The notes beneath the pieces are model-generated. The model saw only the letters and a program-made list of their open reading frames with translations, had not been told where the DNA came from and did no database searches. Of a stretch of 64,000 bases of DNA, positions 48,613 through 58,473 are shown piece after piece. The position numbers and the translations under genes were made by a program. The stretch is from Polynucleobacter sp. JS-Safj-400b-B2 (GTDB taxonomy: Bacteria; Pseudomonadota; Gammaproteobacteria; Burkholderiales; Burkholderiaceae), in assembly GCF_018881975.1 (NCBI RefSeq), contig NZ_JACVPJ010000007.1, forward strand, positions 55,244 through 119,243, given 5' to 3'. Within the stretch, counting starts at the first letter, position 1. Each line of letters opens with the position of its first letter.

Positions 48613-49476
48613 TTAGCTAAAACGCTTGCCGCTGAGTCGCTCCCAGGCCCAAATGACATAGCCGGAGATGGAGTACACGACGAATAAACCAAATAAGGTT
48701 AAGGGCGGATTAGAAGAGATCAAAACAAAGGTCAGGATCATCAACACCATGACTCCAAATGGAACGCGATAGCGAACATCTAGGGCCTTGCCACTATAAA
48801 AACGGGCATTGGAAACCATCGTAAGGCCTGCATAAACCGCAATAAAGAAGGTGATCCAAGGGATGGCCGTATCACGCACTGGAATCTTGTTGTCGTCTGC
48901 CAACCAGATAAACCCAGCCATTAATGCACCTGCAGCTGGGCTAGGTAGACCTTGAAAAAACTTCTTGTCGACAACGCTAGTATTGACATTGAAGCGGGCT
49001 AAACGCAACGCCGCACCGGCGCAGTAAGTAAAAGCCGCTAGCCAGCCCCATTTGCCCAAATCCTTTAAGGCCCATTCATACGCCACTAAAGCAGGCGCAA
49101 CGCCAAAGGAAACCATGTCAGCGAGTGAATCATATTGCTCACCAAAAGCACTCTGAGTATTGGTCATGCGCGCAATACGACCGTCCATCCCGTCAAGCAC
49201 CAAAGAAGCAAAGATAGCAATCGCTGCAATTTCAAAATGGTGATTCATCGCATTAACGATGGCAAAAAATCCACTGAATAAAGCCGCAGTTGTAAATGCG
49301 TTAGGCAAAAGGTAAATGCCCTTGCTTCGTAAGCGGGACTTTTGAGGATGCAGCTCCTCTGCTTCGTAATCAACCCCATCGCCCAATTCCTCCGCCCACT
49401 GCCGCTCGCTTGATAAAGTAGAACGAGAAGAAAGACGGCTACGATCAATACGACCACGACGGCGAAATGTACTCAA
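48613..49476 (-). CDS. pssA: CDP-diacylglycerol--serine O-phosphatidyltransferase
   Basis: PssA makes phosphatidylserine from CDP-diacylglycerol and serine. The CDP-alcohol phosphotransferase motif DG-x2-AR-x8-G-x3-D-x3-D is complete (DGRIAR ... G ... D ... D, beginning in DGMDGRIARM), and about eight hydrophobic segments follow KGIYLLPNAFT. The TTG at 49476 (LSTFRRRGRIDRS) is chosen: it gives 287 residues, GGGA lies upstream, and earlier starts would overlap psd by about 60 bp. The ~50-residue N-terminus is basic, then acidic. It is directly downstream of psd, so consecutive steps of phosphatidylethanolamine synthesis are adjacent. Confidence 0.92.
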   Translation of the reverse strand: MSTFRRRGRIDRSRLSSRSTLSSERQWAEELGDGVDYEAEELHPQKSRLRSKGIYLLPNAFTTAALFSGFFAIVNAMNHHFEIAAIAIFASLVLDGMDGRIARMTNTQSAFGEQYDSLADMVSFGVAPALVAYEWALKDLGKWGWLAAFTYCAGAALRLARFNVNTSVVDKKFFQGLPSPAAGALMAGFIWLADDNKIPVRDTAIPWITFFIAVYAGLTMVSNARFYSGKALDVRYRVPFGVMVLMILTFVLISSNPPLTLFGLFVVYSISGYVIWAWERLSGKRFS

Positions 49477-49501
49477 AGCGTATCCCGGTAAAAGATTCGA
49501 A

Positions 49502-50149
49502 TCAATCCAAGCCAGGCAAACGCGCCAAAGCTGTATTTGTTGCAAATACTTTATCACCAACAGAAACCAATGGCTCTGCAGTTAAGGGCAAATACACGTC
49601 AACACGTGATCCAAAGCGAATAAACCCATAACGCTCACCAGCTTTAAGGCGATCACCAACGTGGATATAGCAAAGAATGCGTCGCGCAATCAAGCCGGCG
49701 ACTTGTACCAAAGTAACTATTTGGCCATTAGCATCAATCACAACGGCATTACGCTCGTTTTCGGTTGATGCCTTATCTAAATCAGCATTAACAAATTTGC
49801 CAGGGAAATACTGGATTTCCTTTACTAAACCATTTACTGCGCTACGGTTAGAGTGGACATTAAAGACATTCATGAATACGCTAATTTTGAGCGCTTCACG
49901 TCCAGCATAAGGATCGTTGGTTTTTTCAACCACAACAATGCGACCATCGGCTGGGGATAAAACAAGATCTCGACCCATAGCAGCAATACGCTGTGGGTCG
50001 CGGAAAAACTGCAGAACAAAGATAAAAATGATCCATAGAGGCCATGACCATGCAATGCCACCTAAGAAGTGAACCAGCAAAGTCAACGCCCCCAATAACG
50101 CTAAATACGGCCAGCCTTCTTTCGCAATAATGGGGTGTGGATACATCAT
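49502..50149 (-). CDS. psd: phosphatidylserine decarboxylase proenzyme
   Basis: Psd decarboxylates phosphatidylserine to phosphatidylethanolamine. The 215-residue length is that of the short proteobacterial/archaeal-type enzyme. The N-terminal membrane segment is at about 14-45, [12 protein letters not shown] holds a conserved Asp, [14 protein letters not shown] a conserved His, and [11 protein letters not shown] contains the Gly-Ser site (near residue 182-183) of self-cleavage that creates the pyruvoyl group. It lies 60 bp after ilvC and before pssA. Confidence 0.95.
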   Translation of the reverse strand: MMYPHPIIAKEGWPYLALLGALTLLVHFLGGIAWSWPLWIIFIFVLQFFRDPQRIAAMGRDLVLSPADGRIVVVEKTNDPYAGREALKISVFMNVFNVHSNRSAVNGLVKEIQYFPGKFVNADLDKASTENERNAVVIDANGQIVTLVQVAGLIARRILCYIHVGDRLKAGERYGFIRFGSRVDVYLPLTAEPLVSVGDKVFATNTALARLPGLD

Positions 50150-50209
50150 CTTCGTTCTGAGCCTTTTAATGAACTGCTATTAATTTGATGCTTACTTCTA
50201 TGTGATTAC

Positions 50210-51268
<1,059 letters not shown>

Positions 51269-51277
51269 TTAATAAAA

Positions 51278-51769
51278 TTAAACCTTGAGAATACGTTCGC
51301 CACGACCAATTCCAGAGCCGCCCGAACGGACAGTTTCCAGAATCGATGTACGGTCGATCGAATCAATAAAGGCGTCCAACTTGGCACCATCACCTGTTAA
51401 CTCAATGGTGTAACTCTTGTCAGTCACATCAATGATGCGACCGCGGAAGATATCAGTAGTACGTTTGAGCTCTTCGCGTTCTTTACCTACCGCGCGCACC
51501 TTAATCATCATGAGCTCGCGCTCAATATGAGGGCCTTCGCTTAAATCAAATACTTTTACCACCTCAACCAAACGGTTTAAGTGTTTAGTAATTTGCTCAA
51601 TGACGTCATCAGAACCAAAGGTCACAATGGTCATACGAGAAAGGGACGGATCTTCCGTAGGTGCAACACTCAAAGTATCAATGTTGTAACCGCGTGCTGA
51701 AAATAATCCCACAACACGTGATAAAGCTCCCGGCTCATTCTCAATGAGTACAGAAATAATATGTCGCAT
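51278..51769 (-). CDS. ilvN: acetolactate synthase small (regulatory) subunit
   Basis: The 163-residue regulatory subunit; the N-terminal ACT domain (VLIENEPGALSRVVGLFSARGYNIDTL, key parts NEPGALSRV and GYNIDTL) binds valine for feedback inhibition, and a C-terminal domain follows. The ATG overlaps the ilvB stop by one base (TAATG), coupling subunit production. The name ilvH is used for the same family. Confidence 0.96.
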   Translation of the reverse strand: MRHIISVLIENEPGALSRVVGLFSARGYNIDTLSVAPTEDPSLSRMTIVTFGSDDVIEQITKHLNRLVEVVKVFDLSEGPHIERELMMIKVRAVGKEREELKRTTDIFRGRIIDVTDKSYTIELTGDGAKLDAFIDSIDRTSILETVRSGGSGIGRGERILKV

Positions 51770-53556
51770 TAGAGATCCTCGCTACCCAAAAGCATTTCAG
51801 TAATACCCTTACCTGCTTGAACCATAGGCCAAACGTTTTCTTCTGGGTCAGTCTGGAAATCCATAAACACTGTGCGATCTTTAAGACGAATCGCCTCTTT
51901 GAGCGCACCCTCAACATCCGATTTCTTTTCAATACGCATACCAACGTGGCCATAAGCTTCAGCCAACTTCACAAAGTCAGGTAAGGAATCCATATATGAG
52001 CTGGAGTAGCGTTTGTTATAGGTAAGCTCTTGCCATTGACGAACCATACCTAAGTAACGATTGTTCAAGGACACGATTTTTACTGGGGTGTTGTATTGCT
52101 TACAGGTAGAAAGTTCCTGAATACACATCTGTATGGAGCCTTCACCGGTAATCGCAAATACGTCCTTATCTGGAAAAGCCTTCTTGATACCCATGGCATA
52201 AGGCAAACCTACGCCCATAGTGCCTAGACCACCAGAGTTGATCCAACGACGTGGCTGATCAAACTTGTAAAACTGGGCGGCCCACATTTGATGCTGACCT
52301 ACGTCAGATGTAATGAATGCATCCCCGCCAGTGAGCTCCCACAATTTTTGAACCACATACTGTGGCTTCACAATTTGCGAGGCTTCGTCGTACTTCAGGC
52401 AATCTTTTTTACGCCACTCATTAATTTGATCCCACCAAGCGGCAACTTTATCGCCATTCTTGCGTGGGCCAGCAGCTTTCAATTGGGCAGTCATCTCTAC
52501 CAATACTTCTTTGAGATTGCCAACAATTGGAACATCCACCTTCACACGCTTTGAAATTACAGAAGGATCAATGTCGATATGAATAATCTTGCGCGGGTGA
52601 CTTGCAAAGTGCGAAGTATTGCCAATCACGCGGTCATCAAAACGAGCACCAATCGCAATTAATACATCGCTGTGTTGCATCGCCATATTGGCTTCATAGG
52701 TTCCGTGCATACCAAGCATGCCTAAGAACTGAGGGCTTGTTCCAGGAAATCCACCCAAACCCATCAAAGTGTTGGTAACGGGATACCCGAGTAAATCGGC
52801 AAACTCTTTAAGCTCTGGAGCTGCATCAGACAAAATCACACCACCACCGGTATAGATGTATGGGCGCTCTGCCTCTTGCAGTAAAGCGACAGCCTTACGA
52901 ATCTGACCACCATGGCCCTTAACAACAGGGTTGTAAGAACGCATCTCCAGGGTTTCTGGATAAACAAATGGGCCTTTAGCCGCTGATACATCCTTGGGGA
53001 TGTCAATCAACACAGGGCCTGGTCGACCTGTTTGCGCAATATGGAAAGCTTTCTTCAGCACCAAAGGAAGATCTTTAACATCCTTAACCAGAAAGTTATG
53101 CTTTACCACTGGGCGAGTGATACCAACGGTATCAGCTTCTTGGAATGCATCTTCACCAATAGCGTATGTTGGGACGTTACCGCTAATGATCACCAAAGGA
53201 ATGGAGTCGGTATACGCAGTCGCGATACCAGTAACAGCATTGGTAACACCTGGACCTGAGGTAACTAATGCAACGCCAACTTTACCGGTTGCACGAGCAT
53301 AACCATCGGCAGCATGAACTGCTGCTTGCTCATGGCGCACCAAGATATGTTCAAACTTATCTTGTTTAAAAATTTCATCGTAGATAAAGAGAACGGACCC
53401 ACCTGGGTAACCCCAGACAAATTCAACACCCTCTTTGTGCAGTGCATGCACGAGCATTTCAGCACCAATCATTTCTGGAGGTGCTGCATCATTGTTTGTA
53501 TTTGTTGAGTCTTTGTTAGCTTTAGAAGCTAAGAATTCGGCGCTGCTTGTATTCAT
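51769..53556 (-). CDS. ilvB: acetolactate synthase large (catalytic) subunit
   Basis: The ThDP-dependent enzyme that condenses pyruvate to acetolactate (or with 2-ketobutyrate). It has 595 residues, with an N-terminal extension of about 25 polar residues. The catalytic Glu is in RHEQAAVHAADGYARATG, and the ThDP/Mg motif spans TGEGSIQMCIQELSTCKQ to LNNRYLGMVRQWQ. It heads the ilvB-ilvN-ilvC transcription unit with a good promoter about 130 bp upstream; no leucine/valine leader peptide was seen in that leader. Confidence 0.97.
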   Translation of the reverse strand: MNTSSAEFLASKANKDSTNTNNDAAPPEMIGAEMLVHALHKEGVEFVWGYPGGSVLFIYDEIFKQDKFEHILVRHEQAAVHAADGYARATGKVGVALVTSGPGVTNAVTGIATAYTDSIPLVIISGNVPTYAIGEDAFQEADTVGITRPVVKHNFLVKDVKDLPLVLKKAFHIAQTGRPGPVLIDIPKDVSAAKGPFVYPETLEMRSYNPVVKGHGGQIRKAVALLQEAERPYIYTGGGVILSDAAPELKEFADLLGYPVTNTLMGLGGFPGTSPQFLGMLGMHGTYEANMAMQHSDVLIAIGARFDDRVIGNTSHFASHPRKIIHIDIDPSVISKRVKVDVPIVGNLKEVLVEMTAQLKAAGPRKNGDKVAAWWDQINEWRKKDCLKYDEASQIVKPQYVVQKLWELTGGDAFITSDVGQHQMWAAQFYKFDQPRRWINSGGLGTMGVGLPYAMGIKKAFPDKDVFAITGEGSIQMCIQELSTCKQYNTPVKIVSLNNRYLGMVRQWQELTYNKRYSSSYMDSLPDFVKLAEAYGHVGMRIEKKSDVEGALKEAIRLKDRTVFMDFQTDPEENVWPMVQAGKGITEMLLGSEDL

Positions 53557-53692
53557 TTTCTTTCGTCCTTTGCAATTTTCGGCAAAAAATTGATTGGTCT
53601 GTTCTATCTCCTGCTTATGGCCTGAGTTCGAACGGCGCTGCTACCGGAAAAAACCACTTCTTGAATGAGATTCTAGGTAGTAAGCCCTATAT

Positions 53693-53720
53693 TCTATAGC
53701 AATCACCTAAAATGGAGCAA
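53693..53720 (-). promoter_or_regulatory. promoter of ilvBNC
   Basis: Minus-strand TTGCTC (53715-53720), 16-base spacer ending TGC, TATAGA (53693-53698), i.e. an extended -10 with a fair -35. It would give a leader of about 130 nt. Confidence 0.5.
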
Positions 53721-53736
53721 TTCTTACAGATTCAGG

Positions 53737-53742
53737 TCTAAT
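53737..53742 (+). promoter_or_regulatory. possible -10 of the sigma-factor gene
   Basis: TCTAAT lies seven bases before the ATG at 53750 with no Shine-Dalgarno sequence between and no clear -35 box. Weak, but it fits the leaderless pattern seen elsewhere here. Confidence 0.25.
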
Positions 53743-53749
53743 CCATTGC

Positions 53750-54319
53750 ATGGCATCAGCCCAAGAACTTTCTGACTTTCTGAGTAGTGTCGAGCAGCGC
53801 GCTTTTAAGCAGGCGGTGTACGCCGTCCGTGACGATGATGCCGCGTTAGATATTGTTCAAGATGCCATGATTAAATTGGCTGAAAAATATGGGGATAGAC
53901 CTGCTACAGAACTCCCACTAGTTTTCACCAGAATTTTACAAAATCGCATTCATGACTGGTTTAGAAGACAAAAAGTCCGAAATACCTGGGTCACCCTCTT
54001 TTCCAATATGGGCAAAAAGAGTGATGAAAGTGATGATTTTGACCCCCTAGAGTCGCTTTCAGCCCCGGATGACAGTGAAATTCACCAAGATGGGGCTTTT
54101 AAGCTCGAAAAGAGTCAGCTTTTACAGGCTCTGGAGTCAGAAATATCTAAATTACCTGTACGTCAACGAGAAGCCTTCCTGATGCGTTATTGGGATGAGC
54201 TAAGCATTACTGAGACGGCCAAGGCAATGAGTTGCAGTGAAGGTAGCGTCAAAACCCATTGTTCTAGAGCCACTCAAACTTTAGCTAAAGCATTGAAATT
54301 AAAAGGAATTACGCTGTGA
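53750..54319 (+). CDS. RNA polymerase sigma factor, ECF-like (sigma-70 family)
   Basis: A 189-residue sigma factor with region 2 (about 13-85, including AALDIVQDAMIKLAEKY) and region 4 (about 130-180, LPVRQREAFLMRYWDELSIT then EGSVKTHCSRATQTL), without region 1 or 3: the ECF layout. The linker (about 90-125) is acidic. It overlaps the DUF3619 gene (GTGA) and leads a four-gene plus-strand unit. Its regulon and signal are unknown. ECF factors usually pair with a membrane anti-sigma; the next gene is the candidate. Confidence 0.9.
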   Translation: MASAQELSDFLSSVEQRAFKQAVYAVRDDDAALDIVQDAMIKLAEKYGDRPATELPLVFTRILQNRIHDWFRRQKVRNTWVTLFSNMGKKSDESDDFDPLESLSAPDDSEIHQDGAFKLEKSQLLQALESEISKLPVRQREAFLMRYWDELSITETAKAMSCSEGSVKTHCSRATQTLAKALKLKGITL

Positions 54320-54774
54320 AACACTTTGATGACCAATTTACCCAGACCCAAGTCGACCAGTTTGGCCAGGCTAGCGCTGCCCTGCTTCGTCAAGGTACAC
54401 AGAGCATTCCAAAGAATATTAAGGATCGCCTGTATGCAGCCCGCATGAAGGCACTTTCTGTCAGAAAACCTGAAAAAGTTCGCATTCAGAAGCAGGTTTT
54501 GGCGGGATCTGCTCGCAACTGGACTTCAGGCTCCAATGGAATTTGGGACACAGTAGGCTGGATTGCGCCTTTAATGGTTCTGGTTTTTGGCCTGATTGGT
54601 ATTGCCCAATGGCAAGATGACTCACGCATCAATGACATTGCAGAAGTTGATGCAGCTTTACTGTCTGATGACGTGCCTCCTGACGCTTACGCCGATAGCG
54701 GATTTATGGCTTTCCTTAAAAATGGCCCTCTTTCCGAATCCGATAGCGCGTCTGATTCCATTCAAAGTAAATAA
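54316..54774 (+). CDS. DUF3619 family membrane protein (candidate anti-sigma partner)
   Basis: A 152-residue protein with one central membrane segment (GWIAPLMVLVFGLIGIAQW, about residues 77-95), a basic N-terminal cytoplasmic half containing KDRLYAARMKAL, and an acidic C-terminus that should face the periplasm. It matches DUF3619, which in Betaproteobacteria follows this sigma factor. The topology and four-base coupling to the sigma gene suggest, but do not prove, an anti-sigma role. No zinc-binding HxxxCxxC motif of the ZAS class is present. The start is GTG with GGA upstream. Confidence 0.78.
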   Translation: MKHFDDQFTQTQVDQFGQASAALLRQGTQSIPKNIKDRLYAARMKALSVRKPEKVRIQKQVLAGSARNWTSGSNGIWDTVGWIAPLMVLVFGLIGIAQWQDDSRINDIAEVDAALLSDDVPPDAYADSGFMAFLKNGPLSESDSASDSIQSK

Positions 54775-54788
54775 TTCTCACGCGCTTG

Positions 54789-55418
54789 ATGTCATTAACA
54801 AATACAACGCGCAAAGCATGCAGTCTAGTGCTGTTTGCGCTCGTTTGCGTAACACAAATGCACATAGCACATGCACAGTCATCTCCAAGCGCTCCCCATG
54901 GAAAAGCCGCTGCCATTCCGGAGAAGAAACCTGACGGCACCTGGGAAGGCCTTAAACCAACCCAACAACAAATTCTTGCTCCACTGGAAAGCGATTGGGA
55001 TTACATGCTTCCGGATAGTCGCAAAAAATGGATTCAGGTTGCCACTATCTATCCGAAGATGAGCACTCAAGATCAAGAGCGCCTTCAGTCTCGCATGGCG
55101 AGCTGGTCAAATCTCTCGCAGAAAGATCGCCGTATTGCTCGTGAAAATTACCTCACAAGTCTCAAATTTCCTGCCGAGAAAAAAGCAGAGGCTTGGTATG
55201 CCTACCAAAAACTGAGCGACGAACAAAAGAAGAAGTTAGCCGAATCTGAGCTAAAGAAAAAACCTACTGCAGCTAACGCCCCAACACTTCAGCAGCATGC
55301 TATTTCATCCAAAGTCGCTCTGCCAGCTACCGTCTTAGCCCCAAGCATACCTGCACCAGCAGAAAGCTCTGGATCTAGCTCGGAAACTATCCCAACAAAC
55401 AACCCATCCTCTAATTAA
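54789..55418 (+). CDS. DUF3106 domain secreted protein
   Basis: A 209-residue exported protein. The signal peptide spans roughly residues 1-31 and is cleaved near AHAQSS. The DUF3106 region (about 55-150) is a charged helical segment with repeated W-x2-L and Lys/Glu-rich patterns (LESDWDYMLPDSRKKWIQVA, SQKDRRIARENYL, LSDEQKKKLAE). The tail is Pro/Ser/Ala-rich. The ATG at 54789 is used; a TTG one codon earlier is also possible. Function is unknown; periplasmic sensing for the sigma factor is one possibility, since it is the third gene of that unit. Confidence 0.8.
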   Translation: MSLTNTTRKACSLVLFALVCVTQMHIAHAQSSPSAPHGKAAAIPEKKPDGTWEGLKPTQQQILAPLESDWDYMLPDSRKKWIQVATIYPKMSTQDQERLQSRMASWSNLSQKDRRIARENYLTSLKFPAEKKAEAWYAYQKLSDEQKKKLAESELKKKPTAANAPTLQQHAISSKVALPATVLAPSIPAPAESSGSSSETIPTNNPSSN

Positions 55419-55426
55419 GCAGTCCC

Positions 55427-55963
55427 ATGACGCCTGCTGAACTAGACGCATTGCCTTCGCCACAATTTTGGCGACGAGTGTCATGCTGCCTCTATGAACA
55501 ATTAGTGTTGCTCGGCGTCATTGCCTTTACCTTCTTGCTTCCCAATCTTGGTCTCGGAATTCTATTTGGTATCTCATTACCAAGTTGGCTTACTTTTATA
55601 TATCTCTACGCCGTCCTGGGGATCTATTTTGTCTGGTACTGGACCAAATCAGGTCAAACACTCGCCATGCAAACTTGGCGCGTTCGCCTTATTGGACAAG
55701 GTGGCAATAACTTATCGAAACGACAAGCTTTTTGGCGTTACGTTTACGGTTCTCTCTGGCTGATTCCTTGCGTTCTACTGCAATGGGCTTTTCATCTTGA
55801 GAAGTGGCAAATTATTGAAATGCTTTTCACTATCGCCTTGCTAATTTGGCCCTTAAGCACTTATTTAGATCGTCAGAATATTTTGCACCGACAAAGTCTT
55901 CCAGATCGTTTTGCTGGAACTCGCTTAGTTGAGCTACCAAAAAATCGTGTGAAACTAACCTAA
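55427..55963 (+). CDS. RDD family membrane protein
   Basis: A 178-residue inner-membrane protein with about three to four hydrophobic segments (about 24-50, 52-72, 105-125 and 127-145). The RDD signature is degenerate: the first helix begins FWRRVSCCLYEQLVLLGVI, and the later TLAMQTWRVRLIGQGG matches the conserved block between helices 2 and 3. RDD proteins have been linked to ion or small-molecule movement, but the role here is unknown. It lies 8 bp after the DUF3106 gene. Confidence 0.82.
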   Translation: MTPAELDALPSPQFWRRVSCCLYEQLVLLGVIAFTFLLPNLGLGILFGISLPSWLTFIYLYAVLGIYFVWYWTKSGQTLAMQTWRVRLIGQGGNNLSKRQAFWRYVYGSLWLIPCVLLQWAFHLEKWQIIEMLFTIALLIWPLSTYLDRQNILHRQSLPDRFAGTRLVELPKNRVKLT

Positions 55964-55986
55964 TACGGTTTACCTAATTAGTTAAG

Positions 55987-58473
55987 TTAAACTTCCCGAA
56001 GGCATTCAACTGCTGTCGCTTTCTGAATCCTTCTTTGAAAGCGATACCCCGAGAAGAGACAGGCGCTTACTCCAAATACAACCCCCATGAGCAGCGCCTC
56101 ACCAAAAGCATTAAACGCAATTTCCATCACATAGCGACCCAGAGCCCAAGCGGCTATTCCTGAGGCAAGGCCGGCTAACAGCCCCGATAGCAAGCCAATC
56201 AGCACTAACTCGATATTCGCAATCTTTGCCAATGTCAGACGAGAGGCTCCCAACGCTTTTAATAAGGCGGCATTTTTATAGCGCTCATCTTGGGTGGCTG
56301 CAATTGCAGACATTAATACCAACATAGCCGCCGCAATCGTAAAGGCTAATAACAATCCCAATACTGATGAAAGCTTATTGAGTACTTCCTGGATTTGTTG
56401 CAAGGATGCTGAGACATCCACGATGGTTAAATTTGGATACGTTTGGCTTAATTGAAAATCTAAAGACTCTTGCTTAGGAGGCTGATAGTAAGAAGTAATC
56501 CAAGACTGTGGCAATGATTGCAACTGCGCTGGCGGCATGATGACAAAAAAGTTCACCCGCATCGAACCCCAATCCAATTTACGCAAGGAAGTAATGGGGG
56601 CAGTAATTTTCTCTCCCGCTACTTCGAAACTGAGCTGATCGCCTAGTTTTAGTTTCAGGGTTTTGGCAATCCCAGTTTCCATTGAAATTTGAGGCGCATC
56701 TCCCTCGATCCATTTGCCCGACATAATCTGATTACCTGATGGCAATTGATCTGTGTATGACAAATTAAACTCTCGATCAATTAAACGCTTGGCATTTTCC
56801 TCAGAAAAATCATTGGGTGTTACATCCTTGCCATTGATGTCTATCAAACGGCCTCGCACCATCGGATAAAACTCTGGACTTGACACTCCTGCATTCTCAA
56901 GCGACTGTGTGAGCCCCTGTTTTTGATCGACCTGAACATTAATCATAAAACGATTAGGCGCATCAGTAGGTATATTGCCCTGCCATGCACTTAGGAAGTC
57001 AGCTCGTAATAGCAGCACCAGTATGAGCGCCATTAAGGCAATACCGAGCGCTGTAATTTGCACTGCTGCTAATCCTGTTCTGCGCCCCTGAGCCAGGATG
57101 ACAAATCCAAAAGCAAAGCGCTGAGTGCGTATCGTACTCAGAATACGTAGAGCACCCCAAGATGCAAATGCAAAGATAGCAATGGCAGCGCTAAAACTGA
57201 GGCAAGTCCATAAAGCCAACTTCCAATCGCGTGCAGCCAACATAATTAAGAATGCTCCAGCGCCCAAGCCACACAGACCAGTCCAAAAATTAGAAATACT
57301 AATGCCATCAAATTCTTTTCTAATGAGTCTGATTGGCGAAACTTTGACTAAGCTAAAAATTGCGGGGCCTGCAAAACCAAGCAGTAAGCACCAAGCTACT
57401 AAAACACTCCACAACACAGGCCAAAAAGATACTGACGGTAATTCTGCTAAGACTAAATTACCCAAAAGGAGTGTCAATATGTATTGGCCAAAGTAACCTA
57501 AAAGTGATCCCAAGAACGCTGCAATGAGACCTAGCCCAATTAAGGTCTGTGCCTGACGTTTCAGAATCGTGCCAGAGCTTGCACCTAGACATTTAAGAAC
57601 TGCGCAAGCATCTGACTGTTTGCGTGTGTAGCGATGGGCAGACAACGCTATAGCTACTGCTGCCACCATAGCGGTCAATAAGGCAATCAATGATAAGAAT
57701 CGATCTGCACGCTCCAATGTTTTGCGCATCATGGGCTGTGCATTTTCCAGAGTCTCGATACGAATGCCTTTGAGACCGCCTTTTTCAATGTATTGATTTG
57801 CCCAAGAACCATAAGCACTGATTTGCTCGTCAGAGCCAGCCAAAAGAAGACGGTATGTCACTCTGCTACCCAGCCCTATAAGGCCCGTATCACTTAAATC
57901 TGCAAGTGACATCATGACTCGGGGGGCAAAGTTCATAAATCCAGCACCTCGGTCTAGCTCTCGCTCAAGGATGCCGCCAATAGTAAAAGTCTTTTGACCC
58001 AGCACAATAGACTCTCCTACTGACGCATGCAGGCTAGCCAACATGGCAGGATCTACCCATACAAAGCCTGTTTTAGGGCCCGAAGTGAGTGGCATGGCAA
58101 GGTCATTGGTTTGAACCCGTAAAGCCCCGCGAAGCGGATATTGAGGGCTGACCGCTTTTAGTGAAGCTAATTTACTATGCGTCCCGACAGTTGCCATACT
58201 CGGAAATACAACTGTCTGAGCCAACTGTAAATTTTTGCTCTTTGCTTCATCTAAAAATAGATTGGGCAGTGGCTGATCAGAAACAATCAATAAATCCGAA
58301 GCTAGAAGTTGGCGGGCATCAAAAGCAAATGCCCTTTGCATGCGATCCGCTAAAAAACTAACGCTAGAAAGCGCTGTAACTGAGAGCGTTAACGCAACTA
58401 GCAACCAAGCTAACTCGCTTGATCGGACATCACGCCGTAAAGCCTCTAAGAAGCGAAGAATAAATTGACTCAA
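55987..58473 (-). CDS. FtsX-type ABC transporter permease (YbbP-like)
   Basis: An 828-residue permease with two FtsX/MacB-like domains, each with periplasmic MacB_PCD regions and three to four membrane helices (N-terminal helix about 23-45; clusters near 260-430 and 680-815). The overall architecture matches the YbbP family, whose members normally work with an ATPase (YbbA) and neighbour a lysophospholipase (TesA). Neither gene is in the window. It overlaps the SDR gene upstream by four bases (ATGA). The substrate is unknown; a role in lipid or lipoprotein traffic is inferred from family only. Confidence 0.85.
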   Translation of the reverse strand: MSQFILRFLEALRRDVRSSELAWLLVALTLSVTALSSVSFLADRMQRAFAFDARQLLASDLLIVSDQPLPNLFLDEAKSKNLQLAQTVVFPSMATVGTHSKLASLKAVSPQYPLRGALRVQTNDLAMPLTSGPKTGFVWVDPAMLASLHASVGESIVLGQKTFTIGGILERELDRGAGFMNFAPRVMMSLADLSDTGLIGLGSRVTYRLLLAGSDEQISAYGSWANQYIEKGGLKGIRIETLENAQPMMRKTLERADRFLSLIALLTAMVAAVAIALSAHRYTRKQSDACAVLKCLGASSGTILKRQAQTLIGLGLIAAFLGSLLGYFGQYILTLLLGNLVLAELPSVSFWPVLWSVLVAWCLLLGFAGPAIFSLVKVSPIRLIRKEFDGISISNFWTGLCGLGAGAFLIMLAARDWKLALWTCLSFSAAIAIFAFASWGALRILSTIRTQRFAFGFVILAQGRRTGLAAVQITALGIALMALILVLLLRADFLSAWQGNIPTDAPNRFMINVQVDQKQGLTQSLENAGVSSPEFYPMVRGRLIDINGKDVTPNDFSEENAKRLIDREFNLSYTDQLPSGNQIMSGKWIEGDAPQISMETGIAKTLKLKLGDQLSFEVAGEKITAPITSLRKLDWGSMRVNFFVIMPPAQLQSLPQSWITSYYQPPKQESLDFQLSQTYPNLTIVDVSASLQQIQEVLNKLSSVLGLLLAFTIAAAMLVLMSAIAATQDERYKNAALLKALGASRLTLAKIANIELVLIGLLSGLLAGLASGIAAWALGRYVMEIAFNAFGEALLMGVVFGVSACLFSGYRFQRRIQKATAVECLREV

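Noticed and set aside
48498..48692. 64-residue minus-strand open frame overlapping the pssA end
   Set aside because: The part overlapping pssA is a frame shadow; only the last 28 codons have meaning as the leuA leader peptide.
53557..53700. leader peptide before ilvB, sought by analogy with leuA
   Set aside because: No ATG-initiated Val/Leu/Ile-rich frame and no convincing terminator in the ~130-base leader.
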